Below are positions 1 to 8,627 of a DNA stretch of 64,000 nt, in pieces (the stretch's first letter is position 1; each line of letters starts with the position of its first letter). The stretch is from contig NZ_CP097384.1 of NCBI RefSeq assembly GCF_024584705.1, forward strand, positions 930,001 to 994,000, read 5' to 3'. Under the pieces are notes generated by a model. That model was not told the origin of the DNA. It worked only from the letters and a program-made list of their open reading frames with translations, and made no database searches. Made by a program: the position numbers and the translations under genes. This DNA comes from Blastopirellula sp. J2-11 (lineage in GTDB: Bacteria > Planctomycetota > Planctomycetia > Pirellulales > Pirellulaceae).

Positions 1-294
1 GATCGAAATGGTGACGTGCTGGATCTGTGACGACCAAACGACGGTCATGCCGAGCAGGAACAGGAAGAGGAGCCCGTTGCGGATTTGGACCAGCCAGCGG
101 CGACGAACGTCGCTCGGTAATTTGTCGCTGCGACGGACCGCGCGTACCAAAATGCTACGCAGGATGAGCAGCAGGAGAACGATCACGAGCGTTGCGATGC
201 CGTTTTTGAGCAGTTCGCCGCTCGAGAAATATTCGCTGAACTGTTCCGCCTGTTGGGCCCAGTCGATTTTTTTTGCAGAAGAGTAAAGGTCCAT
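1..294 (-). CDS. MscS-like mechanosensitive channel, N-terminal part (gene runs off the window)
   Basis: The frame reads leftwards from an ATG at 294 to the window edge without a stop, giving the first 98 residues of a longer protein. The N-terminus (MDLYSSAKKIDWAQQ) is followed by a strong transmembrane helix at about residues 30-48, rich in V, L and I, then a basic stretch (RAVRRSDKLPSDVRRRW) and a second hydrophobic helix at about 72-90. A periplasmic or cytoplasmic start, a helix, a basic linker and further helices are usual for small-conductance mechanosensitive channel proteins. The diagnostic pore helix and beta domain lie outside the window, so the family call rests on layout and general resemblance only. 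It could be another multi-pass membrane protein. Confidence 0.55.
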   Translation of the reverse strand, partial: MDLYSSAKKIDWAQQAEQFSEYFSSGELLKNGIATLVIVLLLLILRSILVRAVRRSDKLPSDVRRRWLVQIRNGLLFLFLLGMTVVWSSQIQHVTISI

Positions 295-416
295 TTACGG
301 TCTCAATCCCCAGGTTGGGCGCCGACGCCCTAATCGGGATATTGTAGCTTTTTCGCAAGATAGGTCAGGAGGAATTCAGCCGGCCAAGGGTAACCCGTAG
401 CTCTATTAAAGCTGGT

Positions 417-878
417 TTAATCGGCAGATGGTGCATTTTTGATCGGAGATTTGCTCGGAAATTCACATAAGGGGATACTTTCGGACGGCTCGGCGATGAC
501 TTCGGCAAGCGTCGTACCGCCAAAAGCTTCTTCCACGCTCTTCAATGCGTTGTCCAAGCGACGGTGCAAAGGGCACAGCTTGACGCCGTGGGTCGAAAGA
601 CCCAGTGGGCAGGTCCGGATTCGTTGAATCGGATCGACCGCGTTGACGACTTCCAGGATTGTTAGCTCGTCGGGGCGCTTGATGAGCGACATTCCTCCGC
701 CGATTCCTCGCTGCGAACGGACAACGCCGGCCTTTGCTAGCCCTTGCAGCACTTTCGAGAGATAGGCGAGAGGGACCTTCGTCCCGGTCGCAATTTCTTC
801 GGTCGTGCAAGATTCGGGAGCGATATACGCCAAGTGGCAAACGGCGCGCAGCGCGTATTCGACAGTTTGTGAAAACAT
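417..878 (-). CDS. Rrf2-family transcriptional regulator
   Basis: This is a 153-residue winged-helix regulator of the Rrf2 family (the IscR/NsrR group), the usual length for the family. The N-terminus MFSQTVEYALRAVCHLA and the recognition-helix region (PLAYLSKVLQGLAKAG, then RSQRGIGGGMSL for the wing) are typical. The Fe-S ligand loop has C90 and C102 (TCPLGLS...KLCPLH). NsrR proteins carry three cysteines here; the central one is missing and His97 lies between the two. That suggests either a cluster with a non-Cys ligand or a divergent sensor. The gene is divergent from a protoglobin gene, and a perfect palindrome in the shared 150-bp gap (901-924) is the likely operator. I infer a nitric-oxide or redox sensor that controls the globin and itself. 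Confidence 0.88.
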   Translation of the reverse strand: MFSQTVEYALRAVCHLAYIAPESCTTEEIATGTKVPLAYLSKVLQGLAKAGVVRSQRGIGGGMSLIKRPDELTILEVVNAVDPIQRIRTCPLGLSTHGVKLCPLHRRLDNALKSVEEAFGGTTLAEVIAEPSESIPLCEFPSKSPIKNAPSAD

Positions 879-900
879 AGGTGTCCGGTCTCTGGCGGCT

Positions 901-939
901 TAATTGGATATTGACATCCAATTAAGCGAGGCCTAAATT
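901..939 (+). promoter_or_regulatory. Palindromic operator overlapping a sigma-70-like promoter
   Basis: TAATTGGAT (901-909) and ATCCAATTA (916-924) form a perfect 9-bp inverted repeat around a 6-nt spacer. The right half overlaps a TTGACA -35 box (911-916), which is followed after 17 bp by TAAATT (934-939) as a -10 box. The promoter points at the protoglobin gene. A dimer bound here would block polymerase. The palindrome also lies 23 bp from the start codon of the divergent Rrf2 gene, so one site could regulate both genes. Confidence 0.6.
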
Positions 940-1029
940 GAATAGTAAATCGGACATGATCGTCCAGGTATCCGATGGATCCTAATTCTAGCCAAACCTA
1001 TCCATCCGGACAGGTCGAAGGTGGTCGCT

Positions 1030-1605
1030 ATGCAACACATTGATGAACCGCGTCTCGAAGCTGATGTCGCTTATCGCTTTCAATACTTGCAAGAGTTCAC
1101 CGGTTTTGGGCCGGACGATGTCGCCGCGATCCACGCCGCGGCGCCGGTGCTGGCGCCGATCGTGCCGGCGCTGGTTGACGCCGTATACGAAAAGCTGCAT
1201 CAATACGACGCGACCTGGCGACACTTTATGCCGCGACAGCACGGGTACGACGGACCGATGCCCGACAATCTGGAAGACTTGGAGCTGGATCACGAACAGA
1301 TCACGTTTCGCAAGCTCCATTTGAGCCGCTATCTCGAGGCGCTTGTCACGCGCACCTACGACGCCAAGATGCTGCTGTATTTGGATATGGTCGGCAAGAT
1401 CCACACGCCGGACGCCGGCAATAAGGGGATCGTCGTTCCCTTGGTGCAGATGAATGCGTTGATGACGTTTGTCACCGATGCGTTGATCGCCACGATTTGC
1501 GGCTTGGGGTTGCCACGCGAGACCGAAGTTGCGACGCTCCGGGCCTTCAACAAGCTACTTTGGATCCAGATGGATCTGATCTCACGACATTACGTTCCGT
1601 CGTAA
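1030..1605 (+). CDS. Protoglobin-domain haem protein
   Basis: This is a 191-residue single-domain globin of the protoglobin/globin-coupled-sensor family. The ATG at 1030 is preferred over an in-frame GTG at 1021 because AAGGTGG (1018-1024) sits 5 nt upstream of it. The sequence is almost entirely helical. The likely proximal haem ligand is H125 in DMVGKIHTPDAG, which matches the conserved F-helix 'G-x-x-H' of these proteins. No methyl-accepting, GGDEF or kinase output domain follows, so it probably binds O2, NO or CO as a stand-alone protein, for example in detoxification, rather than signalling through a fused domain. The divergent Rrf2 regulator and shared palindrome support NO- or redox-responsive expression. 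A terminator hairpin follows at 1625-1669. Confidence 0.88.
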   Translation: MQHIDEPRLEADVAYRFQYLQEFTGFGPDDVAAIHAAAPVLAPIVPALVDAVYEKLHQYDATWRHFMPRQHGYDGPMPDNLEDLELDHEQITFRKLHLSRYLEALVTRTYDAKMLLYLDMVGKIHTPDAGNKGIVVPLVQMNALMTFVTDALIATICGLGLPRETEVATLRAFNKLLWIQMDLISRHYVPS

Positions 1606-1624
1606 TTGCTGCGCTCCCATGCAA

Positions 1625-1669
1625 AGAGATCGGCGGCAATACATTTTGTCGCCGATCTCTGCTATTTTT
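1625..1669 (+). terminator. Rho-independent terminator of the protoglobin gene
   Basis: AGAGATCGGCG (1625-1635) pairs perfectly with CGCCGATCTCT (1650-1660) across a 14-nt loop. It is followed closely by GCTATTTTT. It lies 20 bp past the globin stop. Confidence 0.7.
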
Positions 1670-1793
1670 GTCGCCACCCACTTTTGGCGGTTTGCTGGGG
1701 CCCGGAATCGGATTATTCTGAACAGAATCCTCCGCGGCGCTGAGTCTGGTTTCACCAGCGTCCGAATCCCTTCCGCTAACCACCTGCCGCCTT

Positions 1794-4700
1794 ATGCTCC
1801 GATTCTCCCTCTTCGGTTTATTGATTCTGTTGCCTGCAATCGCGCGAGACGCGGTTGCCCAATCCGAGAAACAGCCAGCGCAGTTGCCGCTGGTGATCTC
1901 CGAGGACTTTGAGAATGGCGCCGCCGCCTGGCGCCCGACCGATCCGGCGACCTGGTCGGTGGTGAAGTTGGAAGAGGGGAACCATGCGTTCAAGCTGAGC
2001 GGCGTCGGCAAGTACAAGCCGCCGCATCGCAGTCCGTTTTCGCTCGCGATCTTGAAAGACAAGCTGCTCGGCGATTTCGTGCTGACCGCCAAAGCCAAAA
2101 CGCTGCAAACGTCACGCGGACACCGCGATATGGTGATCGCGTGGGGGATGCAGGATCCGGCGAACTTCTACTATGTTCACTTGGGTGAGAAGACCGACGA
2201 TCACTCGAATCAGATTTTTGTCGTCGACGACGCTCCCCGCATCAAAATCAGTGAACGGACCAATGCCGGTACGCCGTGGAAAGACGACACCTGGCACCAG
2301 GTGAAAGTGGTCCGCAAGGTCGACAGCGGTCTGATCGAAGTTTACTTCGACGACATGGAAAAGCCGCAGATGGTCGCGCATGATAAAAGGTATGCGTGGG
2401 GTCGAATCGCGATCGGCTCGTTCGACGATCTGGGATTGTGGGACGACGTCAAAATTAACGGAGTCCTGGTCGAACCGCCCAAAGCGGAACCTGCCGCGAA
2501 GGAAGAGAAAACGCCAAACCCAGAGAGCGAGAAGTCAGCCCAGCAGACGCCGCGCGCCGATCCCAGCACGTTGGAGTTTTTCCGTTGGAGCGGCGATGTT
2601 AATGTGCCGGATCCGGTGGCGATCAGTCTTGACAACCAAGGCCGCGCGTACGTCACGCAGACGAAGCGGCGAAAGTCGCAGGATCTCGACATTCGGGACA
2701 ACAGGGATTGGATACCGGACGACGTTGGTTTCGAGTGGCCTGCCGACAAGCAGGCCTTTTTTCATGCGCAGTTGCCAACCGGCGGACCCATTCCGAACTG
2801 GCGGCGTGTCAGCGACATGAACGGCGACGGTGTCAAAGATTGGCGTGACCTGACCGTGTTGTCGGAACAGATTCATCGGCTCGAAGATGTCGACGGCGAT
2901 GGGACTGCCGACAAAATCGAAAACTACGCCGACGGATTTCAAACCGAAATCACCGGCATCGCGGCCGGCGTGCTCTGGCATGACGGCGATGTCTATGCAA
3001 CGATCGCACCCGATGTCTGGCGAATGCGCGATACCAATGGAGACGGCAAAGCGGACCAACGCGAAATCATGGCGACCGGCTTTGGCTTTCACATCGCCTA
3101 CGGCGGGCACGACATGCATGGTTTGACGGTTGGCCCCGACGGAAAAATCTATTGGTCGGTTGGTGATAAGGGGATTCATGTCGTCTCGCAGGAAGGACGC
3201 GAATTTCGCTATCCGAACCAAGGAGGCGTCATGCGTTGCAATCCCGATGGCAGCGACTTCGAGGTCTTCGCGCATGGTTTGCGAAACGTGCAAGAGTTGG
3301 CGTTTGATACGTACGGCAATCTGTTCGGCGTTGATAACGACTCGGATCAAAAGGGAGAAAGAGAGCGGTTCGTTTATATCGCCAAAGGGATTGACGCCGG
3401 TTGGCGCTGTAACTATCAGTATCGCGGCGATCGCTATAGCCCATGGATGGACGAAGCGTTATGGCAGATGCGCCGCGCTGATCAACCAGCTTATTTGACG
3501 CCGCCGTTGGCTTACTCGCTGGATGGACCAGCCGGCTTCACGTTCAATCCCGGCACGGCGCTGAGTCCTGAGTACCAAGACTATTTCTTTTTGACCGGCG
3601 CTCCCGGCGGCGTGCAGATCGCGTTTCAAGCCGAGTCTGACGGCGCTTCGTTCACGATGGCCAACGAGCATAAGATCGGCAACGGCGTCCCGCTGGTCGG
3701 CATTAACTTTGGACCGGACGGCGGCTTGTACGGAGTCGACTGGGGCGGGGGCTATCCGCTGAACGAAAAAGGAGCCGTTTGGAAGATCGACGTTCCGGCC
3801 GCCGCCAAGTCGCCTGCTCGTACCGAGGTGCGCCAGCTGCTCGCCGCCGGCTTCACCCAGCGAGATACGGCTGAACTGACCCAGTTGCTAGGGCACGTCG
3901 ATCAGCGTATTCGGTTGGAAGCGCAGTTTGAATTGGTCAAGCAAGATGAACTTGCCGCGATGCAGTCGGTCGCGCAGAAAAACAAGTCCCAACTGGCCCG
4001 CATTCATGCGATCTGGGGGCTGGGACAACTCGGGCGAAAAGGGGACTTGGCAGCCGTTAAAACGTTGAACGAATTGATTGCGGACGGCGATCCGGAAATT
4101 CGCGCTCAGGCGCTGCGCACCATTTCTGATCTTCCCCAAGATCCCCCATCGTCGTTGACCAAATGGCTGGAGGATGAGAGCCCGCGGGTTCGCTTCTTCG
4201 CCGCGCAGGCGCTTGCGGCTCATCCCGCAGCGGGCAACCTGGCGGGGATTGTATCGCTGCTGGCGAAGAATAATGGTGATGACCTTTACTTGCGTCATGT
4301 TGGCGCAATGGCCTTGGCCGCGCGCGATGACGTCGCATCGTTGGCCGATCATGCGAACGCCGAAGTGCGCTTGGCGGCGGTCGTGGCGCTGCGGCAGCAA
4401 GCCAATCCGGATGTCGCCAAGTTTCTCAACGACGCCGATCCGCGCGTCGTGCGCGAAGCGGTCACGGCGATTCATGATGACTACTCGATCCCCGCCGCGA
4501 TGCTGGCGATGGCGGAACTTCTCACGCCAGATCTGAATACCAGCGAGGCGGTGATGATCCGCGTGATCAACGCCAACTATCGATTGGGAGACGCGGCTAG
4601 CGTTCAGCGTGTGATCGACTTTGCTGGAAACGTCGAGTCGCCGCAGGCGATGCGTCTGGAAGCGATCGACGCATTGGGCGATTGGCGCGTAGCGCCCCGA

Positions 4701-5768
4701 TTGGATCGCGTCGATGGTCGCAATCGAGAGAAATATCGAATCGCAACAGAGCGTGTATCGCCGATCGAAATTGTGACGCCGCAGCTTGTTGCGCTGAAGG
4801 AAGATCCCAACCAAAAGATTCGCGCCGCCACCCTAGCGATGGCTGACAAGCTGGAGATTACGCTCTCGCCGGAAGTGTTGCAGCAGATTGCCTTGGATCA
4901 ACAGCTGGACACCGAGCTGCGTCTGGAAGCGATGAGGTCGTTGACGACCGCCAAGTCCGATCTCATCCGCGAAACGTTGCCGAAGTTATGGCAAGCAAAA
5001 TCGGTGGAGCTTCGCTTGGCGACGCTTCGGCAGATGGAGATGCCGAAATTTCATGACGCCGCGCTGGCCCGGATTGGTCAGTTGCTTGCCAGCGACGACG
5101 CGTCACTCGAAGAACGGCAAGTCGCGATTGATCTGCTGGGAAGAATCCCTGGAGCAGAAGCCGACGCGCTGCTGGTCGCCGAGTTAGAAAAGCATCTTGC
5201 GCAGCCGATGCCCGAGGTGCAGTTAGAACTCGAGATCGCGGCCGCCGCCAAAGCATCGACCTCAGCACAGATCGCCAAGCTGGCCGAACGTCTGCAGCCG
5301 GACGCCGATGACATGGCGGTGATCGCGCCCTATCGTTCGAGCCTCTCCGGCGGCGACGCCAAGCTGGGCGAGAAGATCTTCATGACCCATTTGGATGCGG
5401 CCTGCATTCGCTGTCATCGGATCGGCAAAGAAGGAAGCGATGTGGGGCCGGCGCTGGACGGAGTCGCCAAACGGCGCGACGCCGAGTATCTGCTGCGATC
5501 GATCGTAGCGCCCAGCGCCGAGATCGAGCCGAAATATCGCGCGACCACGGTATTGCTGGTCAGCGGCAAGACGGTGCAGGGGATCGTGACCTCAGAAGAT
5601 GACGACAAGCTGGTCCTGCGCGACGCCCAGGGAAAAGAAGTCGTGATACCGCAAGACGACATCGACGACCTGGCCGAGCAGCGGATCTCGCTGATGCCAG
5701 AGATGACCAAAGTCCTGTCCCGTCGCCAACTACGCGACGTCGCCGCCTATTTGCAGTCGCTCCAATAA
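1794..5768 (+). CDS. Giant PVC-type dehydrogenase: jelly-roll, propeller, HEAT repeats and cytochrome c (CxxCH)
   Basis: This 1324-residue exported protein has a signal peptide at residues 1-22 (MLRFSLFGLLILLPAIARDA). A concanavalin-like beta-sandwich covers about 30-230 (SEDFENGAAAWRP to GSFDDLGLWDDVKI). A six-bladed glucose/sorbosone-dehydrogenase-type propeller covers about 260-660, with EF-hand-like acidic loops such as DMNGDGVKDWRD, DVDGDGTADK and DTNGDGKADQ. HEAT-like helical repeats cover about 680-1150. A C-terminal c-type cytochrome domain carries the haem site CIRCH near residue 1203. This architecture is a hallmark of Planctomycetes and Verrucomicrobia, where many paralogues are thought to oxidise sugars or polysaccharide breakdown products in the periplasm; substrates are largely unknown. 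The start is a plain ATG without a strong ribosome-binding site, placed by the signal peptide. Confidence 0.88.
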   Translation: MLRFSLFGLLILLPAIARDAVAQSEKQPAQLPLVISEDFENGAAAWRPTDPATWSVVKLEEGNHAFKLSGVGKYKPPHRSPFSLAILKDKLLGDFVLTAKAKTLQTSRGHRDMVIAWGMQDPANFYYVHLGEKTDDHSNQIFVVDDAPRIKISERTNAGTPWKDDTWHQVKVVRKVDSGLIEVYFDDMEKPQMVAHDKRYAWGRIAIGSFDDLGLWDDVKINGVLVEPPKAEPAAKEEKTPNPESEKSAQQTPRADPSTLEFFRWSGDVNVPDPVAISLDNQGRAYVTQTKRRKSQDLDIRDNRDWIPDDVGFEWPADKQAFFHAQLPTGGPIPNWRRVSDMNGDGVKDWRDLTVLSEQIHRLEDVDGDGTADKIENYADGFQTEITGIAAGVLWHDGDVYATIAPDVWRMRDTNGDGKADQREIMATGFGFHIAYGGHDMHGLTVGPDGKIYWSVGDKGIHVVSQEGREFRYPNQGGVMRCNPDGSDFEVFAHGLRNVQELAFDTYGNLFGVDNDSDQKGERERFVYIAKGIDAGWRCNYQYRGDRYSPWMDEALWQMRRADQPAYLTPPLAYSLDGPAGFTFNPGTALSPEYQDYFFLTGAPGGVQIAFQAESDGASFTMANEHKIGNGVPLVGINFGPDGGLYGVDWGGGYPLNEKGAVWKIDVPAAAKSPARTEVRQLLAAGFTQRDTAELTQLLGHVDQRIRLEAQFELVKQDELAAMQSVAQKNKSQLARIHAIWGLGQLGRKGDLAAVKTLNELIADGDPEIRAQALRTISDLPQDPPSSLTKWLEDESPRVRFFAAQALAAHPAAGNLAGIVSLLAKNNGDDLYLRHVGAMALAARDDVASLADHANAEVRLAAVVALRQQANPDVAKFLNDADPRVVREAVTAIHDDYSIPAAMLAMAELLTPDLNTSEAVMIRVINANYRLGDAASVQRVIDFAGNVESPQAMRLEAIDALGDWRVAPRLDRVDGRNREKYRIATERVSPIEIVTPQLVALKEDPNQKIRAATLAMADKLEITLSPEVLQQIALDQQLDTELRLEAMRSLTTAKSDLIRETLPKLWQAKSVELRLATLRQMEMPKFHDAALARIGQLLASDDASLEERQVAIDLLGRIPGAEADALLVAELEKHLAQPMPEVQLELEIAAAAKASTSAQIAKLAERLQPDADDMAVIAPYRSSLSGGDAKLGEKIFMTHLDAACIRCHRIGKEGSDVGPALDGVAKRRDAEYLLRSIVAPSAEIEPKYRATTVLLVSGKTVQGIVTSEDDDKLVLRDAQGKEVVIPQDDIDDLAEQRISLMPEMTKVLSRRQLRDVAAYLQSLQ

Positions 5769-5773
5769 CCCAA

Positions 5774-5834
5774 GGCGGTGATTTTTTCGAGAAAAATCGG
5801 CCGCCAAGTGCGATCCTCGCCGCCCTAGGCGGCG
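5774..5834 (+). terminator. Two hairpins after the giant dehydrogenase gene
   Basis: GGCGG (5774-5778) pairs with CCGCC (5801-5805), with GATTTTT and AAAAATC pairing inside. A second tight hairpin, CGCCGCC/GGCGGCG with a 3-nt loop, spans 5818-5834. Neither is followed by a T run, so a terminator role is only likely from position, between the stop at 5768 and the tRNA. Confidence 0.35.
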
Positions 5835-5910
5835 TCTGTCGGCTGTCTGCAGTGATCATCTATGGCCGCCGGCCGATTTTGCTAGAATTGAGCCGTTGAT
5901 CGCTCTTTTT

Positions 5911-5984
5911 GTCCCCGTAGCTCAACTGGATAGAGCACCCGCCTTCTAAGCGGGATGTTGCAGGTTCGATCCCTGCCGGGGATG
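5911..5984 (+). tRNA. tRNA-Arg (anticodon TCT)
   Basis: This is a 74-nt cloverleaf. The acceptor stem GTCCCCG pairs with CGGGGAT (first pair G-U). The D arm contains TAGCTCAACTGGATAGAGCA. The anticodon stem CCCGC/GCGGG encloses the loop CTTCTAA with anticodon TCT (reads AGA). The T arm is GCAGG-TTCGATC-CCTGC and the discriminator base is G. CCA is not encoded. The gene stands alone between the dehydrogenase and the bestrophin gene. Confidence 0.96.
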
Positions 5985-6187
5985 CTTTGCTTTCCATCGC
6001 AGGCCGTCCATCCTTATCGATGGTCGGCCTTTTTGGTGGTCCAGCTAGAGGCGTTTACTTGACCTCCGCCTTTCGCCCTGTCGGCAATCGAATCTTGGTC
6101 GGATCTTCTCTGCCGCCGACAATGGGGCCAAGCGGCAACGCGTTCGGTTGTCGTTTGATTTGTTTTCTCCCCTCAGGAGTCAGCCGC

Positions 6188-7093
6188 GTGAGAGATCCCA
6201 ATCGAAAAAACTTTTGGCGTGAAGCGTTTTCGCTGCGTGGATCGGTAACGCCGCAGGTATTTCGCGACGTGCTGATCTTCGGTGGCATTGCGACGTTGAT
6301 TGTCGGCGTAGTCGTAATATTTGATTACAACTGGGCGGTTTGGATTGATCTGGAAGAAACGCCGTTTGAAATCGCCGGCGCCGCGCTCAGCGTCCTGCTG
6401 GTTTTGCGAACCAACGCCGGTTATGAGCGTTGGTGGGAAGCTCGCAAACTGTGGGGCGGAATTGTGAATCAATCGCGCAACCTGGTGATCAGCGGTTTGG
6501 CCTATGGACCGCGCGATCCGCAGTGGCGATCCGAACTGGTCCATTGGGCCGCCGCCTATCCGCATGTGGTGCGGCATAGTTTGCGAGGCCAATTGCCGGC
6601 GGCAGATGTCGTCCATCTGTTGGGCGAAACGAACGCTGAAAAGATCGCCGCCGCGCCGCACATGCCGAGCTATGTCGCGCTGCAACTAGCCGAACTTCTG
6701 CAGCAAGGCGCCAAAACAGGAGATCTGAATCACTTCGCCTTTTTGCAAATCGACAAAGAGCGCGCCCTGTTGATCGATCATGTCGGAGCCTGCGAGAGAA
6801 TTTTAAAGACCCCGCTGCCGCTGGTCTATTCGATCAAAATTCGGCGGTATCTGGCGATGTTTTTGCTGACGTTGCCGCTTGTGCTGCTGCATAACCTGCA
6901 GATCATTTGGCTCACGCCGTTGATGACGATGTTGGTCGCCTATCCGCTATTGTCGGTCGATCAGATCGGGATTGAATTGCAAAACCCGTTTTTAACGGGG
7001 AACCTGGGGCATTTGCCGTTGAGCGAAATCTCGGAAACGATCGAAAACAACTTGCTCGGTCTGCTGCAAGCCGATCGCCAGAAACCGGCTTAA
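6188..7093 (+). CDS. Bestrophin-family (UPF0187) anion channel
   Basis: This 301-residue membrane protein belongs to the bacterial bestrophin family, whose members are pentameric anion or cation channels of the inner membrane. Recognisable segments are RDPNRKNFWREAFSLRGSV at the N-terminus, a first membrane helix at about 35-55, LLVLRTNAGYERWWEARKLW (the highly conserved bestrophin motif), further helices near 220-255, and the C-terminal DQIGIELQNPF, equivalent to the family's conserved post-pore segment. I chose the GTG at 6188 because AGGAGT (6175-6180) precedes it by 7 nt and because it gives the normal family length. The open frame extends upstream towards the tRNA but without family sequence. 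Physiological role here is not evident. Confidence 0.87.
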   Translation: MRDPNRKNFWREAFSLRGSVTPQVFRDVLIFGGIATLIVGVVVIFDYNWAVWIDLEETPFEIAGAALSVLLVLRTNAGYERWWEARKLWGGIVNQSRNLVISGLAYGPRDPQWRSELVHWAAAYPHVVRHSLRGQLPAADVVHLLGETNAEKIAAAPHMPSYVALQLAELLQQGAKTGDLNHFAFLQIDKERALLIDHVGACERILKTPLPLVYSIKIRRYLAMFLLTLPLVLLHNLQIIWLTPLMTMLVAYPLLSVDQIGIELQNPFLTGNLGHLPLSEISETIENNLLGLLQADRQKPA

Positions 7094-7264
7094 AACGTAG
7101 AGGCGCCGCTAGTGCAGGTGCGAAAAGATCGGTGGCGATGATTTTCTTCGCGCGAACTTAACTCGATGCAAATGGAGAGTCGCGGCGTCACGATTTACGC
7201 TGAGCGATTGTCACTTGCAGCAAGTAGGCTGAAGTTTCTAGATTTGTCGGGAATTGCCGGTCCA

Positions 7265-8281
7265 ATGTCTTCGCCAGAGCAGGATGTTCGATCTGAAAAG
7301 TCGCCAGGGCCAGGCGGACTCTACGTCACCGGCTACAACGATATTCGGATTTTGGTCGTTGATGATAATCCCGTCGATCGAACGCTGGTGGAAGGTCTGC
7401 TGTCGCAAAACAATCGCGGCAATCTAGAAGTAACCACCGCTTCCTCCGGCGAAGAAGCGTTGCGGAAGATGGTCGAGCGAGCGCCGGACGTCGTGCTGAC
7501 CGACTTGAAAATGCCGGAGATGGATGGGCTGGAGTTGGTGGAGCGGATTCGTGACCAGTTTCCGCTGGTGCCGGCGATCCTGATGACCGCTTTTGGCAGC
7601 GAAGAACTAGCGATCGCCGCATTGCAGCGCGGAGCGGCCAGCTACGTGCCGAAGCGAAATCTCGCCGGTTCGCTCATGGAAACGTTGGGCAAAGTCCTGG
7701 CGGCGGCGCACCATGATCGCCAGCAAGCACGACTGGGGCGATGTTGGAGCCAGACCGAATTTCAGTTTGTATTGGAAAATGACGCTCAACTGATCGGCGC
7801 CGTAACTGCCCACGTGCAGCACTATCTCAAACAGTTTCGTCATTTGGAGGATAGCGAATTGTTACGCGTCGGCATCGCGCTCGACGAAGCGATTCGCAAT
7901 GCGATGCATCACGGCAATCTCGAACTCAGTTCAGCGCTGAAAGAAGCCGGGGGCGATCGTTACTTTGAAGAAGCGACTCGCCGCCGTTTGATCGCACCGT
8001 ATCAGGCGCGGCGCGTCTATTTTACGGCTCGTGAGTTGGGGGATGAGTCGCATTATATCGTGCGTGATGAAGGGCCCGGCTTCGACGTCTCGCGCATCCA
8101 CTATGACCCGGAAGATATCGAGCAATTGACGCGTCCCAGCGGCCGCGGACTCTTCTTGATTCGGACTTTCATGGATGAGGTGCGATTCAATGAGCATGGC
8201 AACGAAATCACGATGATTTTTCGCCGCTCCGGCGGCGCGCTGCACGCGCGGATCGATGAAAATCGGGCCAGCGGAGACTAG
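7265..8281 (+). CDS. Response-regulator receiver fused to a GHKL ATPase (RsbW-like)
   Basis: A receiver domain comes first (DIRILVVDDNP, phospho-acceptor D in VVLTDLKMPEMDG, conserved T in LMTAFGS and K in YVPKR). After a linker comes a GHKL-type ATPase with N-box ALDEAIRNAMHHGN, G1 box DEGPGFD and G2 box GRGLFLI. There is no HisKA dimerisation or phospho-acceptor histidine domain. The ATPase therefore resembles the anti-sigma serine kinases (RsbW/SpoIIAB) rather than a histidine kinase. This fusion would let a phosphorelay control a partner-switching kinase. Neither the ATG at 7265 nor an upstream in-frame ATG at 7166 has a good ribosome-binding site; I use 7265 because the extra 33 residues show no domain. 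No anti-anti-sigma partner is adjacent. Confidence 0.85.
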   Translation: MSSPEQDVRSEKSPGPGGLYVTGYNDIRILVVDDNPVDRTLVEGLLSQNNRGNLEVTTASSGEEALRKMVERAPDVVLTDLKMPEMDGLELVERIRDQFPLVPAILMTAFGSEELAIAALQRGAASYVPKRNLAGSLMETLGKVLAAAHHDRQQARLGRCWSQTEFQFVLENDAQLIGAVTAHVQHYLKQFRHLEDSELLRVGIALDEAIRNAMHHGNLELSSALKEAGGDRYFEEATRRRLIAPYQARRVYFTARELGDESHYIVRDEGPGFDVSRIHYDPEDIEQLTRPSGRGLFLIRTFMDEVRFNEHGNEITMIFRRSGGALHARIDENRASGD

Positions 8282-8627
8282 CGTCGCCCCCAAAATCCCC
8301 TTGCGGGCCCTGTTTTGCGGTTCGGGTTACCGCGAATTTCTTCCGTCAGCACGCGGCAGCGTGCGAGCCGTCAAGGGTTGATGCCGAGTTGCTCGTCCCT
8401 CCCTGTAAGGGAAAAAACAGGCAATAATACCGCAAGTGGCGGGTAGCATGATAGCCAAACCGAGCAAAAAAGCTCATTGAAATATGCAGTGTGTGCATGT
8501 TGCTCCTAAATGGCTTGTAAAGGAACTCAAACACTGGTAACCCCGATCTCATTGCTGAAGTGCCGGGCCAATATAGAATTTAGGAGTTCCTGGGCTTTTT
8601 TGTTTTTCTCGTCGAAGGCAGATCATT
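8282..8627. other. Intergenic region before the DUF1559 modules
   Basis: No coding sequence is evident in these 346 bases. A weak promoter candidate for the next gene is TTGCTG (8552-8557), 16 bp, then TAGAAT (8574-8579). The stretch is more AT-rich than the flanking genes. The AAGG near 8618 serves as ribosome-binding site for the following ATG. Confidence 0.4.
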
